Below, in pieces: positions 11,230 to 23,590 of a stretch of DNA of 64,000 bases (the stretch's first letter is position 1; every line of letters begins with the position of its first letter). Source of the DNA: Pseudoips prasinana (taxonomy: Eukaryota > Arthropoda > Insecta > Lepidoptera > Nolidae); NCBI GenBank assembly GCA_951640165.1, contig OX621245.1, forward strand, positions 23,800,330 through 23,864,329, in the 5' to 3' direction. A model generated the notes under the pieces. It had not been told where the DNA came from and made no database searches. It saw only the letters and a list, made by a program, of their open reading frames with translations. The translations under genes and the position numbers were made by a program.

Positions 11230-11439
11230 CAGTCAGCTCCAAAAGTCGATGAACAGAATGTATATTTAACAGTACAGTTACGGCATCAAATCAGGGTAAT
11301 CTAATGATAATATTTAATGGATAAAAAGTCTGTACAGACGCCAGCACATTCATTAAATATATCATAAGATTACCCTGATTTGAAGCCGTAACTGTACTGT
11401 TAAATATACATTCTGTTCATCGACTTTTGGAGCTGACTG
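11230..11439. mobile_element. foldback MITE with TA target site (Tc1/mariner-type ends)
   Basis: Inverted arms of roughly 85 bp start CAGTCAGCTCCAAAAGTCG and are nearly perfect. TA dinucleotides flank both ends (11228-11229, 11440-11441). The loop contains GTACAGACGCCAGCACAT, which is the end sequence of a different MITE family seen at 24346 and 45487. There is no coding capacity. Confidence 0.9.
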
Positions 11440-11535
11440 TACATACGTTTAAGTATTGCTTGCGTGATTTTGGTGATTGATGTTACAACTAAGTACAATC
11501 AACGTCACATTACTAAAATTATTATTATTGCAAAA

Positions 11536-11788
11536 TAATAATAATAATATCCTGGGACTTTATTTACACACGGCCATCTGATCCCAAAGTAAGCTGTACT
11601 AAACTGTACTATGGAAACACGATAACTGATATACTTTTCTTTTGTAAATACATAATCATATAGATAGTTACACCCAGACTCAGAACAAACAGACATGTTC
11701 ATTCACACAAATATCTGTCCTGGGTGGGAATCCAACCCACGACCTCCGGCGTGAAAAGCAAGTGTTTGCCAACCACGCCAACAGGCCC
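11536..11788 (-). repeat. SINE-B copy
   Basis: Minus strand: tRNA-like head with GTGGGTTGGATTCCCACCC, body and AATATTATTATT tail. It is near full length. Confidence 0.85.
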
Positions 11789-13099
11789 CAAGAAAAATTG
11801 TACTCGTACCTACGCAGTTTTAAGGTTTGCCTACTGTTCCTACCTAAGAGTACCTACACCAAATGTACATACTTTTCCCAGCTGACGGTTTAAATTTTTC
11901 TCGTAGGTGCTACTGTTTAGATTACTCGCAGAAAAAGTGTATCTCATTGGTGAATCCATAGTTTACTAAGGTCTCGACAGGGGTGATACACACAGTGGCA
12001 CACTTTAGTTATGCATGGGTCGGGGTCCCAAACCTTTGTTAATTATGACGTTGGCCTTACTCACTTGAAAATTGAATATTTAAGGCTGAATAGCTGATTT
12101 TGTATTATTTTATAGAAGTTGCTGAGTAATATTATTGTAGGGTTTTTGGTCAGGGTCGAGTGTGGGTCTTTCTGTTTTATATTTGAAACAATACGTGTTT
12201 GTGTGGGATGTGTGTATAGGCATAGGCGTAGTTAAAGAGGTTATAGAGGGAGTTAGCTAATCAGTCAGGGTATATATTTCAGTAGTCGGATAAGCTATTA
12301 GTAGAATTTATATGTGCTGCTTCTTAATAACAAAGCTGGTCCATGAGTTTTAATAAGGTTATATTATATCTATACTAACTATTGACCACGAGTTTGTCCT
12401 CGTGTAGTTTTAAAGAATTTAAATGCGAAATTAGACGTTGATCAGACCAAGAAAACACGTTCTATATATAGTAAAAACAAACAAAAAAATAATACAATTC
12501 AAGAGATGACATTTCACAAAGTTTCTACATATTTCAAGATAAATCTCTTCCTGCAAGAAGTAGTCGTCTGTAACTACAGAAGTTTACATCTTGCAGGAAA
12601 TTTTAATCTTCGAAAATCGCCTCTTGCGGGTGCTAAAGGAGATTTTTCTGCATACAAAAATTATACAAATACAAAACATAATTTAAATTAATGAACTACA
12701 TAAAAATACGGTATATGTATTTAAGATGAAGAGGACTGGTAATGTATTATATACCTTTAAAAAAAACAAGACAATAACGAATGTATGTCTACTTCTGTTT
12801 CTTATTCTGTTTCTTATTTTTGTAATTTTCCCTCCCTAACTACGTCCATGGTTGGCATTTATTCCTTACTTGTTCTGTATTATTTGCTAACAAATATCAT
12901 AAAATAGATCTTCATTCTCTGCATTTGAAGCATTCATAACCCAGTTTATGCTATTGTTCTTAACTGATCGGAGAACTGGAACACGTCAGGTATGCATTAG
13001 TCTATTTGTGATAGTAAATAGCTATTTTTATAATATATTATTTCATGTCAGTCTAACCTCATTCAGATAATATGCTATCTTTAATTTGACTTATATTTT
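11789..13099. other. unassigned DNA with one hairpin
   Basis: TTCCTGCAAGA (about 12549) and TCTTGCAGGAA (about 12590) form a stem around a 30-base loop. No other structure or gene was recognised. Confidence 0.4.
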
Positions 13100-13325
13100 G
13101 ACGGTCCCGCTGGCGTGGTTGGTAGATGCTTGCCTTTCACGACGCAGATCGTGGGTTCGATTCCCACCCAGGACAGATAATTGTGTGCATGAACATGTCT
13201 GTTTATCCTGAGTCTGAGTGTAATTATCTGTGTAAGTATGTATTTACAAAAAAAAAAAGTTATCTGGTTCCCATAGTACAAGCTCTGCTTAGTTTGGGAA
13301 CATGGCCGTGTGTGAATAATATACT
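13100..13325 (+). repeat. SINE-B copy, full-length head
   Basis: The plus-strand copy has a clear tRNA-like head: TGGCGTGGTTGGTAGATGC (A box) and GTGGGTTCGATTCCCACCC (B box). It is followed by GAACATGTCTGTTTATC, an A-rich interruption, and the shared tail CAAGCTCTGCTTAGTTTGGG. Confidence 0.88.
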
Positions 13326-14062
13326 AACAGCATATTATTATTATTTATTTCAGAAATATTGTTATTGAAGTTATACTTCTTTTGGCGCGATGGAGAAAAA
13401 TGATGAGAGTGAAGTTTTAAGATGCGCGCGTACACCGACACCAAAAAATTTAACAGCATGAAGTTAGTTCTAAGTGGTATGAAAATTGATAACTATGTTC
13501 AAGTTGTATATTAAGAAGTATAACTTCTAACGCGTGTACATAAGTACACACAAGTTTTTTTTTCTAATTAATCTAGAGGCACTGTTTGTTAATCTCAATC
13601 TATAATTTATTTTTAAATTTGACTACCTAAAACTATTTATGCATTATTGTAGGAACCAATGATACTTTGAACAATACATTATTATCGTGTAGCAAAGTTG
13701 CATCATTTGTAATTATTACAGCGTCACGGAAATACCTCTTAAACCAATTTTTGTTAAAAGATTTTGTATGTAAAAGCTTGTGATTTGAGAAATGGTACAT
13801 GTTTACGATAGGACGAAAGATTTTTACTTGGAACTTATAGTCCATGAGAGCGATTTCGCAATGAAAACCTTTTTTACTCTAGATAACTAAACTACTCCTT
13901 ACATTCTGTTTCTACGTTTAGTTTTGATATTGTCGTCTTATTACTATATGGCGCTGTCGAATTTTGTAAATCACGTTATTCTGCTGTTTGCCTGCTTTCA
14001 AAACAAATCTAACCGAAAGTTGTATCTGCGATAAAATCAACCTAATAAACTTCAAGAAGCGA
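13326..14062. other. unassigned AT-rich DNA
   Basis: No gene recognised. The minus frame at 13633-13845 has no motif. Confidence 0.4.
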
Positions 14063-14175
14063 GCATATTATTTTCTTAAAGGCCGGCAACGCATGTCCGT
14101 GAGTCGCGACTCCATGGGCAGCGGTGATCACTTACCATGAGGTGACCCACTTGCTCGTTTGCAATCATATTTTAT
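14063..14175 (+). repeat. LINE 3'-end fragment
   Basis: The words AAAGGCCGGCAACGCATG, CCATGGGCAGCGGTGATC, ACTTACCATGAGGTGACCC and CTGCTCGTTTGC-like TTGCTCGTTTGC are, as I recall, the 3' untranslated end of a LINE family widespread in Lepidoptera. An A-rich end follows. Only the terminal ~110 bp remains. Confidence 0.6.
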
Positions 14176-14486
14176 AAAAAGAAAACATATATATTGTTAG
14201 GTAACTATCATTTAGACGCAATTTGGAGTCTTATTGACACCTCTTACGCATCAGCGCAGCGGTATGAAACCAGATCAGCACATTCACACGTTTGGTTACA
14301 GATAAGATCATTTATTTTTTAAATCTTATATGGTCTACGTTTGAAAGTTTAAATCAGCTTCAGCTTCTCGAATCAGTTAAAAAGTTGAACTAGTTTTACA
14401 GAATTAGAAATTTATACCGGTAGGTAGAGTCAAAGTAAATTAGCTAAATCCGAAATTCAATACTAATGATCGTTTATTCCGATATA

Positions 14487-14645
14487 TTGGGCGACAGTAT
14501 CATTAGCTAATATTTGGCATACTTACCAATTACGTACTATAGAAACACTTCAGTGCCATACTATTTTGACGTAATATTCGATAATTATTATTGAATGTCT
14601 GATTTGGATCATCTACTTTTGCCGTTGACTCTACTAATTTGTATG
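14487..14645. repeat. repeat G, copy 1
   Basis: It begins GGGCGACAGTATCATTAGC and ends near TTGCCGTTGACT. A diverged second copy is at 50178-50335. The family is not recognised. Confidence 0.6.
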
Positions 14646-14811
14646 AAATAACTAATACTCATACTGGCTTTCATTAGGGAACGGCCTTCAAAAATGCGGA
14701 GCTTTCTAAAGCAATGCTATATACTTGTATGTACTTTTTAATATGTATATGTTACACAATTGTTTTAACGTATTAAAACTTATTTTGATACTTCACCCGC
14801 ACTTGGTTGAT

Positions 14812-14923
14812 TCATTAATAGGTCACACAAATGGTTGTCATGTGCTGGGATTGAATCCGAAACACTAGGGCCTTGAGGTAGCAGCAAGGCGACCACCTTA
14901 ACCACTATGCCACACGTCCAGTC
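14812..14923 (-). repeat. SINE-A copy, 3'-truncated
   Basis: The minus-strand head has GTGTGGCATAGTGGTTAAGG and a degenerate B box. The body ends soon after the ACAACCATTTGTGTGACC part. Confidence 0.7.
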
Positions 14924-15437
14924 TATATATTGATTTTGTTCAAATCTATAAAATTTGGATTTATAAGGAGATTAATGAATTAGGTTTTGTTAACAGCAGT
15001 TAACAAGATGGCAACAAAGAGACCTAATATAGATCGACGATATTTTTTAATATGTTTTTAATTTGTTAGTCTATCCTTGCGAAGATTTCATATAAAGACT
15101 CGATCATTCATTGAATACTGTCGGGTCTAATCTATACTCTATTTTTTCATACCTCAATGTACTTAAGTGCAGCAATATTTATTTACCTGGATATCGATAA
15201 GTTTTCTATGAAAATCCGAGGGATTGCTGGACCTATTTAATTAAATGTCCATTAAGTTAATTGTAGATTGCTGGAAAAATCCTCAATAACCGAGTGAAAT
15301 CAGGAGTTCATATTTTCCCATGACTTTTATTTATTACGCTATAGAGTAATGCGATTTTCAGAGAAACTAAAAAATTAATAAGGATAATACCTTTTGTTTG
15401 CACGTGAGTATAGTGTTAAAGTCGCCGTCTATATACA
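14924..15437. other. unassigned DNA
   Basis: Nothing recognised. Confidence 0.4.
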
Positions 15438-15715
15438 CAGGATAACTATGTGTCGGTTACACATCATATCAGCCGAAAGACGTCCATTGCTGGACAAAGG
15501 CCTCCCCCAAAGATCTCCACAATTGCTGGTCTTGCGCTATTCGCATCCAGCAGTTTCCAGCGACCCGCACAAGATCATCGGTCCATCTTGTAGGGGGCCT
15601 GCCCACGCTGCGTCTTCCGGTTCCGGTCCGTCGGTTACACAAATGGATTAAGTTTGTGTAACTGACACATAGTTGTTCTGAGTCCAAGTATGCTTCTTGT
15701 CTGTGAATTACATTG
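15438..15715 (+). repeat. SINE-A-like repeat split by an RTE fragment
   Basis: GGATAACTATGTGTCGGTTA (from 15440) and, after the insertion, ACACATAGTTGTTCTGAG and TTGTCTGTGAATTACATTG resemble the body of SINE-A. The two sides rejoin if the 15464-15629 insertion and one copy of its target duplication are removed. The tRNA-like head is not visible. Confidence 0.55.
15464..15629 (-). mobile_element. RTE 3'-terminal fragment with 12-bp target duplication
   Basis: The minus strand encodes the RTE C-terminus (TGRRSVGRPPTRWTDDLV, then WRSLGEAFVQQWTSFG and a stop) and ends in the RTE 3' tail. Only about 166 bp was copied. GTCGGTTACACA is present on both sides (15452-15463 and 15630-15641). That is a clean target-site duplication from target-primed reverse transcription with extreme 5' truncation. 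Confidence 0.92.
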
Positions 15716-18222
15716 AGATTTATTAGTTTCTTATCTTTTTGACTAAAAACCTTCTTAGTTAGCTTATCTGTATTTGCAGTATTAAGTATTAAAGACGGTT
15801 TATTAGTGTGACATAAAGAAACAGTTCTTCATCTTCATCTCTTGCGATCTTTACTAAATTTTCTGCTGCTTCCGTCAGTTATAAATCTGTTAAGTACCCC
15901 GTGACACAGGAATATATATAATATGGAAATAATTTCCTGGAATGTATAAGTCCGCCTATTGCATGAAAATTACTGATGTTTATTTTTCTGAATTCTTAAA
16001 ATTTATTTGACGCAATAAAATGTACATATTATTATTATCCTTTATTTAACATTATTATGATGACCACAGTCAAGGAATTTCTGGATTCAGTTCTCGGATC
16101 AGGGTAAAAGGTATTATAGGGATTTCACTGGAAAGTAAGACACCCAGCCCGTAGTGCCTCAAAAAGCACGTATGCAAGGTCCGCGCCTGATTTCTTTCTG
16201 GTCATCTCGTATTGCGCATACTCCCATGCACTATAACATGACCTGCGTAGTTCGCTTGTGTATTTTCGAAACAAACAACAAATAACCGTGCCAACCAATT
16301 TACTCTACAAATAGTACAAGGTACACATAACAATTTGAGTGCTAAAACAAGTTACAGATACAGTTCTAAAAATATTTGAACGTTGGATATTGCAATATTG
16401 TTGTATTTAGATTGAAATGGGACCATTGACAACTCACAGACATATAGACATTAAAACACTACATCTAAGCACTAACCCAACTGCTCAATACATTTGATGC
16501 GAATTTTCATAAAGTGAATCTTTGATTTAATAACGTTGTGCGCCATGTATGTCACTCTTGTTTCATAAAATGACGCATAAAAATATTAGAAAGAATAGAC
16601 GTTCCCAGCTACGAGGCTAGAAGACTGGATACGTACGTATATTCATGAAGAAGTGTCATCCCATTAGATAGTAACGAATCATCTGAGGATCTAGAGCGCT
16701 GAATACTTTTTCTTTTTATTTAAAGACAATATCCCCACCAGCGAAATGAATTCATGTATCATGGATGGATTTACAACAATGCAATTGATTGATACGAACC
16801 ATACACAGACATAAGATAAAATTTAATAATTTGTGTGGTGTTATCAATTATTATGTTTCGCATGTAACTGTGAACATATCATTCGGCCACGGTTTTAGAA
16901 ACAAAGAGTGTTGGCAAGGGAATTTTAAATTTACTCAGACCCTCCCGAAGATTGCATTTAAAATGTTCAAAACTATTAATGAGTTTCACAAATATTTGTT
17001 GTGGCGGAAATAAACCCGAAAGTCGTTGAAACAGAAATATTAGCAAGACTGGTTCTTTTAGCCAATACTCACCTCATTTTATACATATTACATGAAAAAA
17101 TCGCAGCTTTAACGAGTGAAACAACAGAGAGACGAAAAATATCTCTCGCCGTCGAAACTATAGATAAGTTAAAATAAATGTTTTACTTTTAAATCCAGTA
17201 GAGACTAAAATAAATTTACTCGTAAAATAATAAAATACTCGTTTGTGTACTCTATTTGCGAATAAAATTCCACCTTCGTCAGAATTTATTTTAAAGGTGG
17301 CAGCCATAGCTAATTAAAATTAATTTCCATGTGAGTTTCATCTGCCCTTAAAAGCAAAATCAACTATAACATTTATTCTTAAACTATTATCTTTTCCTCT
17401 CTAATTTATCGTCTCAAAGATTTGCTTACCCAGGTAAGCCAAGTGAGCTAGAAAAATGGCTCTAAAATGGGTTCTCTTTATACCCTCAGGAATAAGCTTT
17501 GAGAACAGACGGTTTTCTTATAAATTGGTTAGAAAGTGACTGCCTCACTTTGAAAGTAGGCTGCAGTATTGAAGATGTATACTCACCTAAAATATACGCG
17601 TTCAATTTTATCTAAACTTGAACATTGGCACCGGCTCTATATAAAGGTTGAATTACATACAATTACGTATGATTGGTTTTTATATCTATCAAAATTTATA
17701 TTGAACCTATCTAGCCACGGCTCAAGCCATCCCTTTGATTGGATTTAAATTAAAACCACGGTTAGTTATAGAATTAAAAATTGTTTTGCACTTAATTAAA
17801 TCATGCTGGAATAAACCTTTATTACGCGAAAAAAAACAATAAGATTAATTATTTATTATATGTTTATGTTTAAAGAACAAATGGTTTTGAGTTGGTACAA
17901 CCAGTTTTCGACAGATGGCGCCACTATCATTCCAATGAATTACATATATTGCTGTAGCAACGCGCGCAGGGTACAGCTAGTTATCTATAAGTAATGGTAA
18001 TGGTTTTACTAGTAATTTACAAAGGTTTTGCAGCCGCGTAAGTTCTACCCATCAAATTGAGTAATTGGTAGAACACAATTTGACTTCCCAGCCAACGTAT
18101 TATGGACACAATATGATAAAAGTATGTTCTATGCACATTGTATAAAGAGCCCACGTTTATCACGTGTCTCACAAAGTGGAATATAAGAGCCATTAGAAAC
18201 TCTCGTGACACCGTACACAATC
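15716..18222. other. unassigned DNA
   Basis: About 2.5 kb without recognisable genes or repeats. Short open frames (16789-17013 plus, 18017-18334 minus) lack motifs. Confidence 0.4.
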
Positions 18223-18262
18223 CGAAATATCGTACTCGCCGGCCGAGTACGATACTTCGGAT
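18223..18262. repeat. 40-bp palindrome
   Basis: CCGAA.TATCGTACTCG and its complement flank a CCGG centre, with one mismatched pair in each arm. No flanking duplication was found. It may be the collapsed end of a foldback element. Confidence 0.7.
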
Positions 18263-19540
18263 CGGAGTTTGCATTCGTATACATAAAATGCTCCCTTCTT
18301 TAATCGAACGGCTAGCGTCTTCGCGTACTAACATAGTGTCAGTTGCACAAATATCCCAAAAAATCCGACCTTCTCATGCATCTCCACGCTAGTTACCGCC
18401 TAGAACCCGGGGCCAAACCGCACGGGGTTACTCAGTTACCTACTTAACTGGTTTGTGCCTCCGCTCGCCTCTATTGGCCGGTAAAACAGTAAAAGCTTCT
18501 GAATTAATTGGAAACGTCCCATTAATAACAATAAAGTTAAAAAGTGTATGGTATACCACATAATTAGGCTATAGAAGGAAGCTCGCAGTAAATCCACAGG
18601 GGATTATAGAGAGCTCTCATGAATTGAAGGTATTTTATAAATATAAAAAGAATTAAAACGGAAACTAGGTATTTTCAACTAAACGATATTGAATGGACCT
18701 TATTGCCCGTAAAATAAGAACGGTTTTTCTATGCATATGTTGATAGTGAGGAGTGGTTGAGTATTGGCTACATTATTTATGACTTTATTGATGATTCTGT
18801 TTTAATAAAGTTTTTGATATTTACCTACTCGCTTCGTAAATTTATTAGACTGAAAAATTACTCAATTCAAGGAAAACCGTATTTGTGTGCTAAAGATAAA
18901 CATAAGATTTATTGTGAAGTCTTCATAGAAAATATTGCAAAAAAACTGTACTATTTTAGATATTTTTTAAACAAGACTATTTAAGTCTAGTCCTGTCCAA
19001 TACTATTAAAATATTTCAATGTATAATCCAGTAGGTAAATAATAAACTATTTAACTTATTATTTAACATAAACCTCTAATCTTTATATTGATTCATTCAA
19101 AGTAATTAATTTAAACATATTCATCGAAAACCCATTCAACTAAATCGAGTAAAATAAACATAGCTTTTAATATAAACTAGTATAAATATACACAAGCCCA
19201 TAGCCAATTTACTTTAACTATTTCCACTTTATCTCAAAACAAACCCGATCTAAATTTAATTCAATAAACCTAAATAAACCACCCTAAACAAACTTTTAGG
19301 CAAACAACGGGAATAATGTATTGTTTAGCCCTATTCAATGGCTTTAAAGAAATTACGCTCTTTTAAGAAACAGTAAAAGCCTCCAGCATTGTGTGTCATA
19401 AAGTCTGGTACACACTAGGGGCATGTTAGGTATTAGTCGCTTAAATTAAGCTAGTGGTAGAGAGCCTTATGCGCTAGCCAACTGCTCGTTGTCTTAATAT
19501 AGTAGTACTTAATTTTAAAATAATATGTAGCTTGGTAACT
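18263..19540. other. unassigned AT-rich DNA
   Basis: Nothing recognised. The plus frame 18757-18984 is a chance AT-rich frame. Confidence 0.4.
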
Positions 19541-19737
19541 TTTTTTTAAGACAACGCCCGCATTAGTGAATTTAATCCCAGTGTCGCGGGGTACTTTACA
19601 AACATATAATAGACGGTCACAAATTACATCCAGACTCTGAACGACTATTTATAGGTCACACAAATAGTTGTCTGGCGCGGCTCAAACCCGCGACACGTAG
19701 GGGCGAGGCGACTGTTTTAGCCGCTGCGCCACACGTG
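19541..19737 (-). repeat. SINE-A copy
   Basis: The minus-strand head has CGTGTGGCGCAGCGGCTAAA. The body includes ACAACTATTTGTGTGACC and it ends at GCGGGCGTTGTC. Near full length. Confidence 0.85.
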
Positions 19738-19754
19738 AATTTAAAATTGTTATT

Positions 19755-19960
19755 TATTTAAGGATTTAAAAAATATTAGTGATAAAACATACCGCACGGA
19801 CGGACAAATATTTTTTTTGATTACTTTTATACTGTATTCGTTTTTGTACTGCATTGTGAGCTTGACAAATTTATGTAGCACCTGTTTATTAACATTCACA
19901 TTTTAATACCCAAGCGCTAGATAAGTTTCACTATTTCAATATATTCGCCTTAACATCACA
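19755..19960. repeat. repeat H, copy 1
   Basis: The shared words CACGGACGGAC, TTTTATACT, GTACTGCATTGTGAGCTTG and TTAATACCCAAG also occur in order at 48905-49085. The family is not recognised. Confidence 0.6.
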
Positions 19961-20482
19961 TGCATCAATCTCACATACCTACTATCTAATGAACCGGTTA
20001 TATCCGTTAAATAAAACGATACGGTATAAAAATAAAAAATAGTAATAATTCAACGCTTTTTACTATACAAATTGTAATACAAAGATAAACAATATGATAT
20101 GATATATTCAGATAGAGTGGAGAAACCCATAAATAATGTAATTAAAGGATTAATAAATTACGTTTTATGTATTACTGAATTCTACAAACTTACATCGTGA
20201 TAACGCTCAGGATGTAAAACGTATTTTTAATGTGTAGATGAACAAAACAAAAGAGCTCTTTATGAGACTCAGAACTCAAAAATATTCTACTTAAGAATAA
20301 ACCTTCTCATTTTTTTCCTTCACGCTACTGTTATAAAAATGATGACTGTAAGTAATGAGCGTATAACGAATTACAAAATGTTCTTGGTCGTTAAACGTCA
20401 AACGTATGAGAAAAGAAAAAACTGAACCGATCTATTTGGTACGTTTACTGAATACGTTATCTAATACTGAAATATCTATAGG
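19961..20482. other. unassigned AT-rich DNA
   Basis: Nothing recognised. Confidence 0.4.
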
Positions 20483-21625
20483 GTAAGGAAAGGTATATCG
20501 GTGATATAAGTAATTTGGTGATATTTTTTTAACCGATTACCACACAGTTCCCTATGCAAGCAGATTCAAGAGATAGCGCTATCCAGTCGGTACAAGTGTG
20601 AAGAGGATATATATACATCACGCGCTTCGCTGCATTGTCCCTGCATTTAGTAAACAAACTTTTTTGAAATTTGTTCATCAGTGGCGCCATTTTTGGGTGA
20701 AGGTGGGCTGCGCTTACTTATTTCCTTAAAATTTATGAGTTTAATTGGTGTTTCAGTGTTAAATATTAGTAAAATGTTTCATAAAACTAATGATTATTAA
20801 AAAAAAACTTGAAATAAAGTCGTGAATCATTCCTGGTAAGTTTTTATTCCTTAAGTTGTGACCGACGTTTCTTAGTATTTTTGTCAAAATGTTGGATACG
20901 TTTTTGAGAGTTTAATTTGAGACCTATTGTGTGCTTGTATTAAAAATAAATATGAAAAGCCTAATATATAGTTTGAAGGGTTTTGTTTTGAAGAATTCAC
21001 GAGTGCATTTGATTTTGAATTTAAGGCTAAAAAAACCATATCACCAAATTACCTATAGGTACATTTTTTATATCACCAAATAACCTATTTTTTGTGCCTC
21101 TAGATTCAAAATGGAAAAAGAAAATAAATATTGATAATATAACCAGCAGCAACTTCAAGAAGCCAGTCAGTTTAGTTGAAAAAGGTTTCAGTGCGAAGTA
21201 CTTAACACCAAAAGGTGCCAATGAAAATGAAAATAAAGTATAAGAAAACTTTCGACCTTGCCTTTAACATTGAGCAAATCTTCCCAAAATGCAAAAATTA
21301 ATAAAATTCAAGAGATAGTAGATGATTTGTAGTGTGGATTATGCGAGGTCTTGCACTCAGCTCCTGTTAAAAAAAGGAATGCAGCCAAATGGATCCAGTG
21401 CTCGTATTGCTTATCGCCATACGACGAGATCTGTGCATCTATTGAATATACTGATCCCGAGGAACAGCCATATTATAGATGGTATATGGAATGACATTTA
21501 CTACAGAGCTAAACATTTTTTATTTTAAGTTAAAAAATCTGATTATATTGACAATTTCCATACTATCACCAAATTAGCTACCCAGTATCACCAATCTACC
21601 TGACAGTGTCGCCAACTTACCTACG
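20483..21625 (+). mobile_element. decayed DNA transposon with TTGGTGATA-rich inverted ends
   Basis: The left end has TATCGGTGATATAAG and TAATTTGGTGATA. The right end, read in reverse, has GTAGATTGGTGATAC and TAATTTGGTGATA. Extra TATCACCAAAT motifs occur inside at about 21040 and 21072. The interior holds the tail of a zinc-finger protein (21249-21494). Coding and TIR evidence together suggest a pogo-like element, but the ends are degenerate and no target duplication was found. Confidence 0.5.
21249..21494 (+). pseudogene. transposase C-terminal fragment with PHD-like zinc finger
   Basis: One frame reads LSTLPLTLSK... to DDL, meets a TAG, then continues CGLCEVLHSAPVKKRNAAKW, IQCSYCLSPYDEIC and ends YYRWYME with a TGA. 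The pattern CxxC, spacer, KWIQCxxC, xxYDEIC resembles the PHD-type finger at the C-terminus of insect pogo/Tigger-like transposases. The family assignment is from memory of that pattern. Just upstream another frame reads SSNFKKPVSLVEKGF and GFSAKYLTPKG, so the gene is frameshifted. No DDE catalytic core is visible. Confidence 0.5.
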
Positions 21626-21859
21626 ATTTCTTTTTTATTCAATTGACATTTATTCTCAGTGTGACGCGATTTTAGTTAATTTAACTGTTTCAAGATTTAG
21701 TTCAAACAATAAGTAATATGATTAAACAAAAGTGACCTTATGTTTAGTTTCCAAATTCCTTTAAAATTCGTTTTTTTTTATTTTTATCACCATTATACCT
21801 TTACTTACCCTACTATGATAGGTCAACCTTTACGGTGTAAAAATATTGATATCTTGTCT

Positions 21860-22030
21860 AGCCGTCTAAATGACTTGTACATCTTGTCCCGAGTTCAATT
21901 CCTGCACAGGATATTTTTTTGTGATCCATAAATAGTTATTCCGAGCCTGGGTGTGCTTTGTGTCCGTCAATAATGTGTTTGTAAAGTACCCTGCGATACA
22001 AGGATTCATTTTCCTAGTGCGGATAATGAC
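21860..22030 (+). repeat. SINE-A copy, diverged head
   Basis: A decayed head (TTGTCCCGAGTTCAATTCC) is followed by the body ATAAATAGTTATTCCGAGCC, GTGTCCGTCAATAATGTG and GTAAAGTACCCTGCGATAC. Confidence 0.7.
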
Positions 22031-23360
22031 TTATAAAACGCTTAGCTTATATGTGAGCCTCATATTATTATCAAAAATTTTATTTTACTATTTATGGACA
22101 TTTCCAGTTGTACTTTTCCCAATTCGCGGTAAGGAATGTTCTTAATTAGCCTAAGGTACTAAGGTCGTTCTTAATTAGATAAAGTGTTTTATTTAAATTT
22201 CAACCATAAGTTTTTAATATTTTCTCGGTTTTATATTTAGACTCCTACTATGTTTGGTCTAGATATTTTTCAGGTCTTCAGTAACTATGCTGCAACATTC
22301 ACTTACAAATTCTGCTACACCACAAGTAGCGTGGGACGCAACAGCATTTTTCGCGAAATTTATTTGTAGGTAAGTACGGGCACATGTAAATCTCTCCTGC
22401 ATAATAAACCGCAATACTTACGGATCCGACTGCCGCAGCAAATATGCCCGGTGTATACCAACTCTTAGGTGACTCTGCAACATCTCAGAATTGTTTATTA
22501 CACTAGCTGACTAGCAGTTCCTCCGAAGCATTTTCCCAATTGTTATATCCGACTTTTCTATATCCTTTATACTTTCATATTTTTCTATTCTTGCATTGCC
22601 ATGGAATATTCAACTTTGTCAGATGTAAATTAAAACTTGGGAATCAAAGCACCAAAGGAGCCTTTTGCGTTTGAATGCGCTAAGTTCTACGATTATAATA
22701 TTTCTGTTGGGAATATTTTGCTTGTGTTTTTAATTAAATACAGCTGTATAAATACAACTGTTGTGCACTGCATGTGGGGCTTAATTAAATTTATTGCAAG
22801 ATGCAGAAATGTGCAAGAATTTGAGAGGTAACGTTAATTAATTAGTAAGTAAAATGCCAGTGGTTGCTGGCTCGTTAAGATGTGCAACTGTTTCTGTGGC
22901 CCATATACAGTTGGGTTGTAGCTTTTGTCCGTAAATTTTCTGTTTGTAAAATACCTAACAACAGAAGGATTGCCTTGAAGCGGGTATTTTAAAAATCAAT
23001 ATTAATGTACCATCGGAGTCATACACGGTGCACCACCATTAAGGTTTTTAGAACAACTAACTTAAATAGCTTCTTGAATTGTAATAAAAGGGAAAGGGTT
23101 TTAGTGCTGCAATTTAAACTAAACCTTTTGCATTAAAATCTTTCAAGACGTTAAGGCTACATAGCATATTCAAGAACCCAGCGGTGTAGCACGTGATTTG
23201 CATGTATGTATCCAATGGTAACTACTTTAGTTAATTAAATTGAGCAAAACTGTGTATAAATTATTGTAGTAAGCACTAAAGCACTGTATCTAACGAGCGA
23301 CCACCTAGCCACGTGCCTCATACAGAGCGTAGTACTTATGAAATTATCGCGCTACGTATT
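22031..23360. other. mostly unassigned DNA, one weak SINE-A relic
   Basis: At 22891-22990, TTTTGTCCGTAAATTTTCTG and GTAAAATACCTAACAACAG look like a decayed SINE-A body. Nothing else recognised. Confidence 0.4.
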
Positions 23361-23590
23361 TACTTACTTATCGTATGGGCAATGGTTACCCTAGTGTCAG
23401 AGTTGTTCAAGCCGCCCAATTGGCCTCTGACATGGCTTAACGACTGTTGTCTAATGACTACAACCGGGACCGACAGCTTAACGTGCCCTCCGAAGCACGG
23501 AGACGCTCAGATATTAAACCACTTTGGCGGTCACCCATCTATGGACTGACCGCGAGCCTAGTTGCTTAACCTCGACGATCACTACGTTAC
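23361..23590 (+). repeat. repeat D, copy 2 (most complete)
   Basis: It carries the full series of family words: ACTTATCGTATGGGCA, GTTGTTCAAGCCGCCC, CGACAGCTTAACGTGCCC, CACGGAGACGCTCAG, GGCGGTCACCCATCTATGG and CCTAGTTGCTTAACCTCG. Confidence 0.75.

Noticed and set aside
13100..13170. tRNA gene
   Set aside because: The A- and B-box-like words are followed by a SINE body, and the same unit recurs in many decayed copies. It is a SINE head. The same holds for the heads at 45181, 62322, 63570 and 29440.
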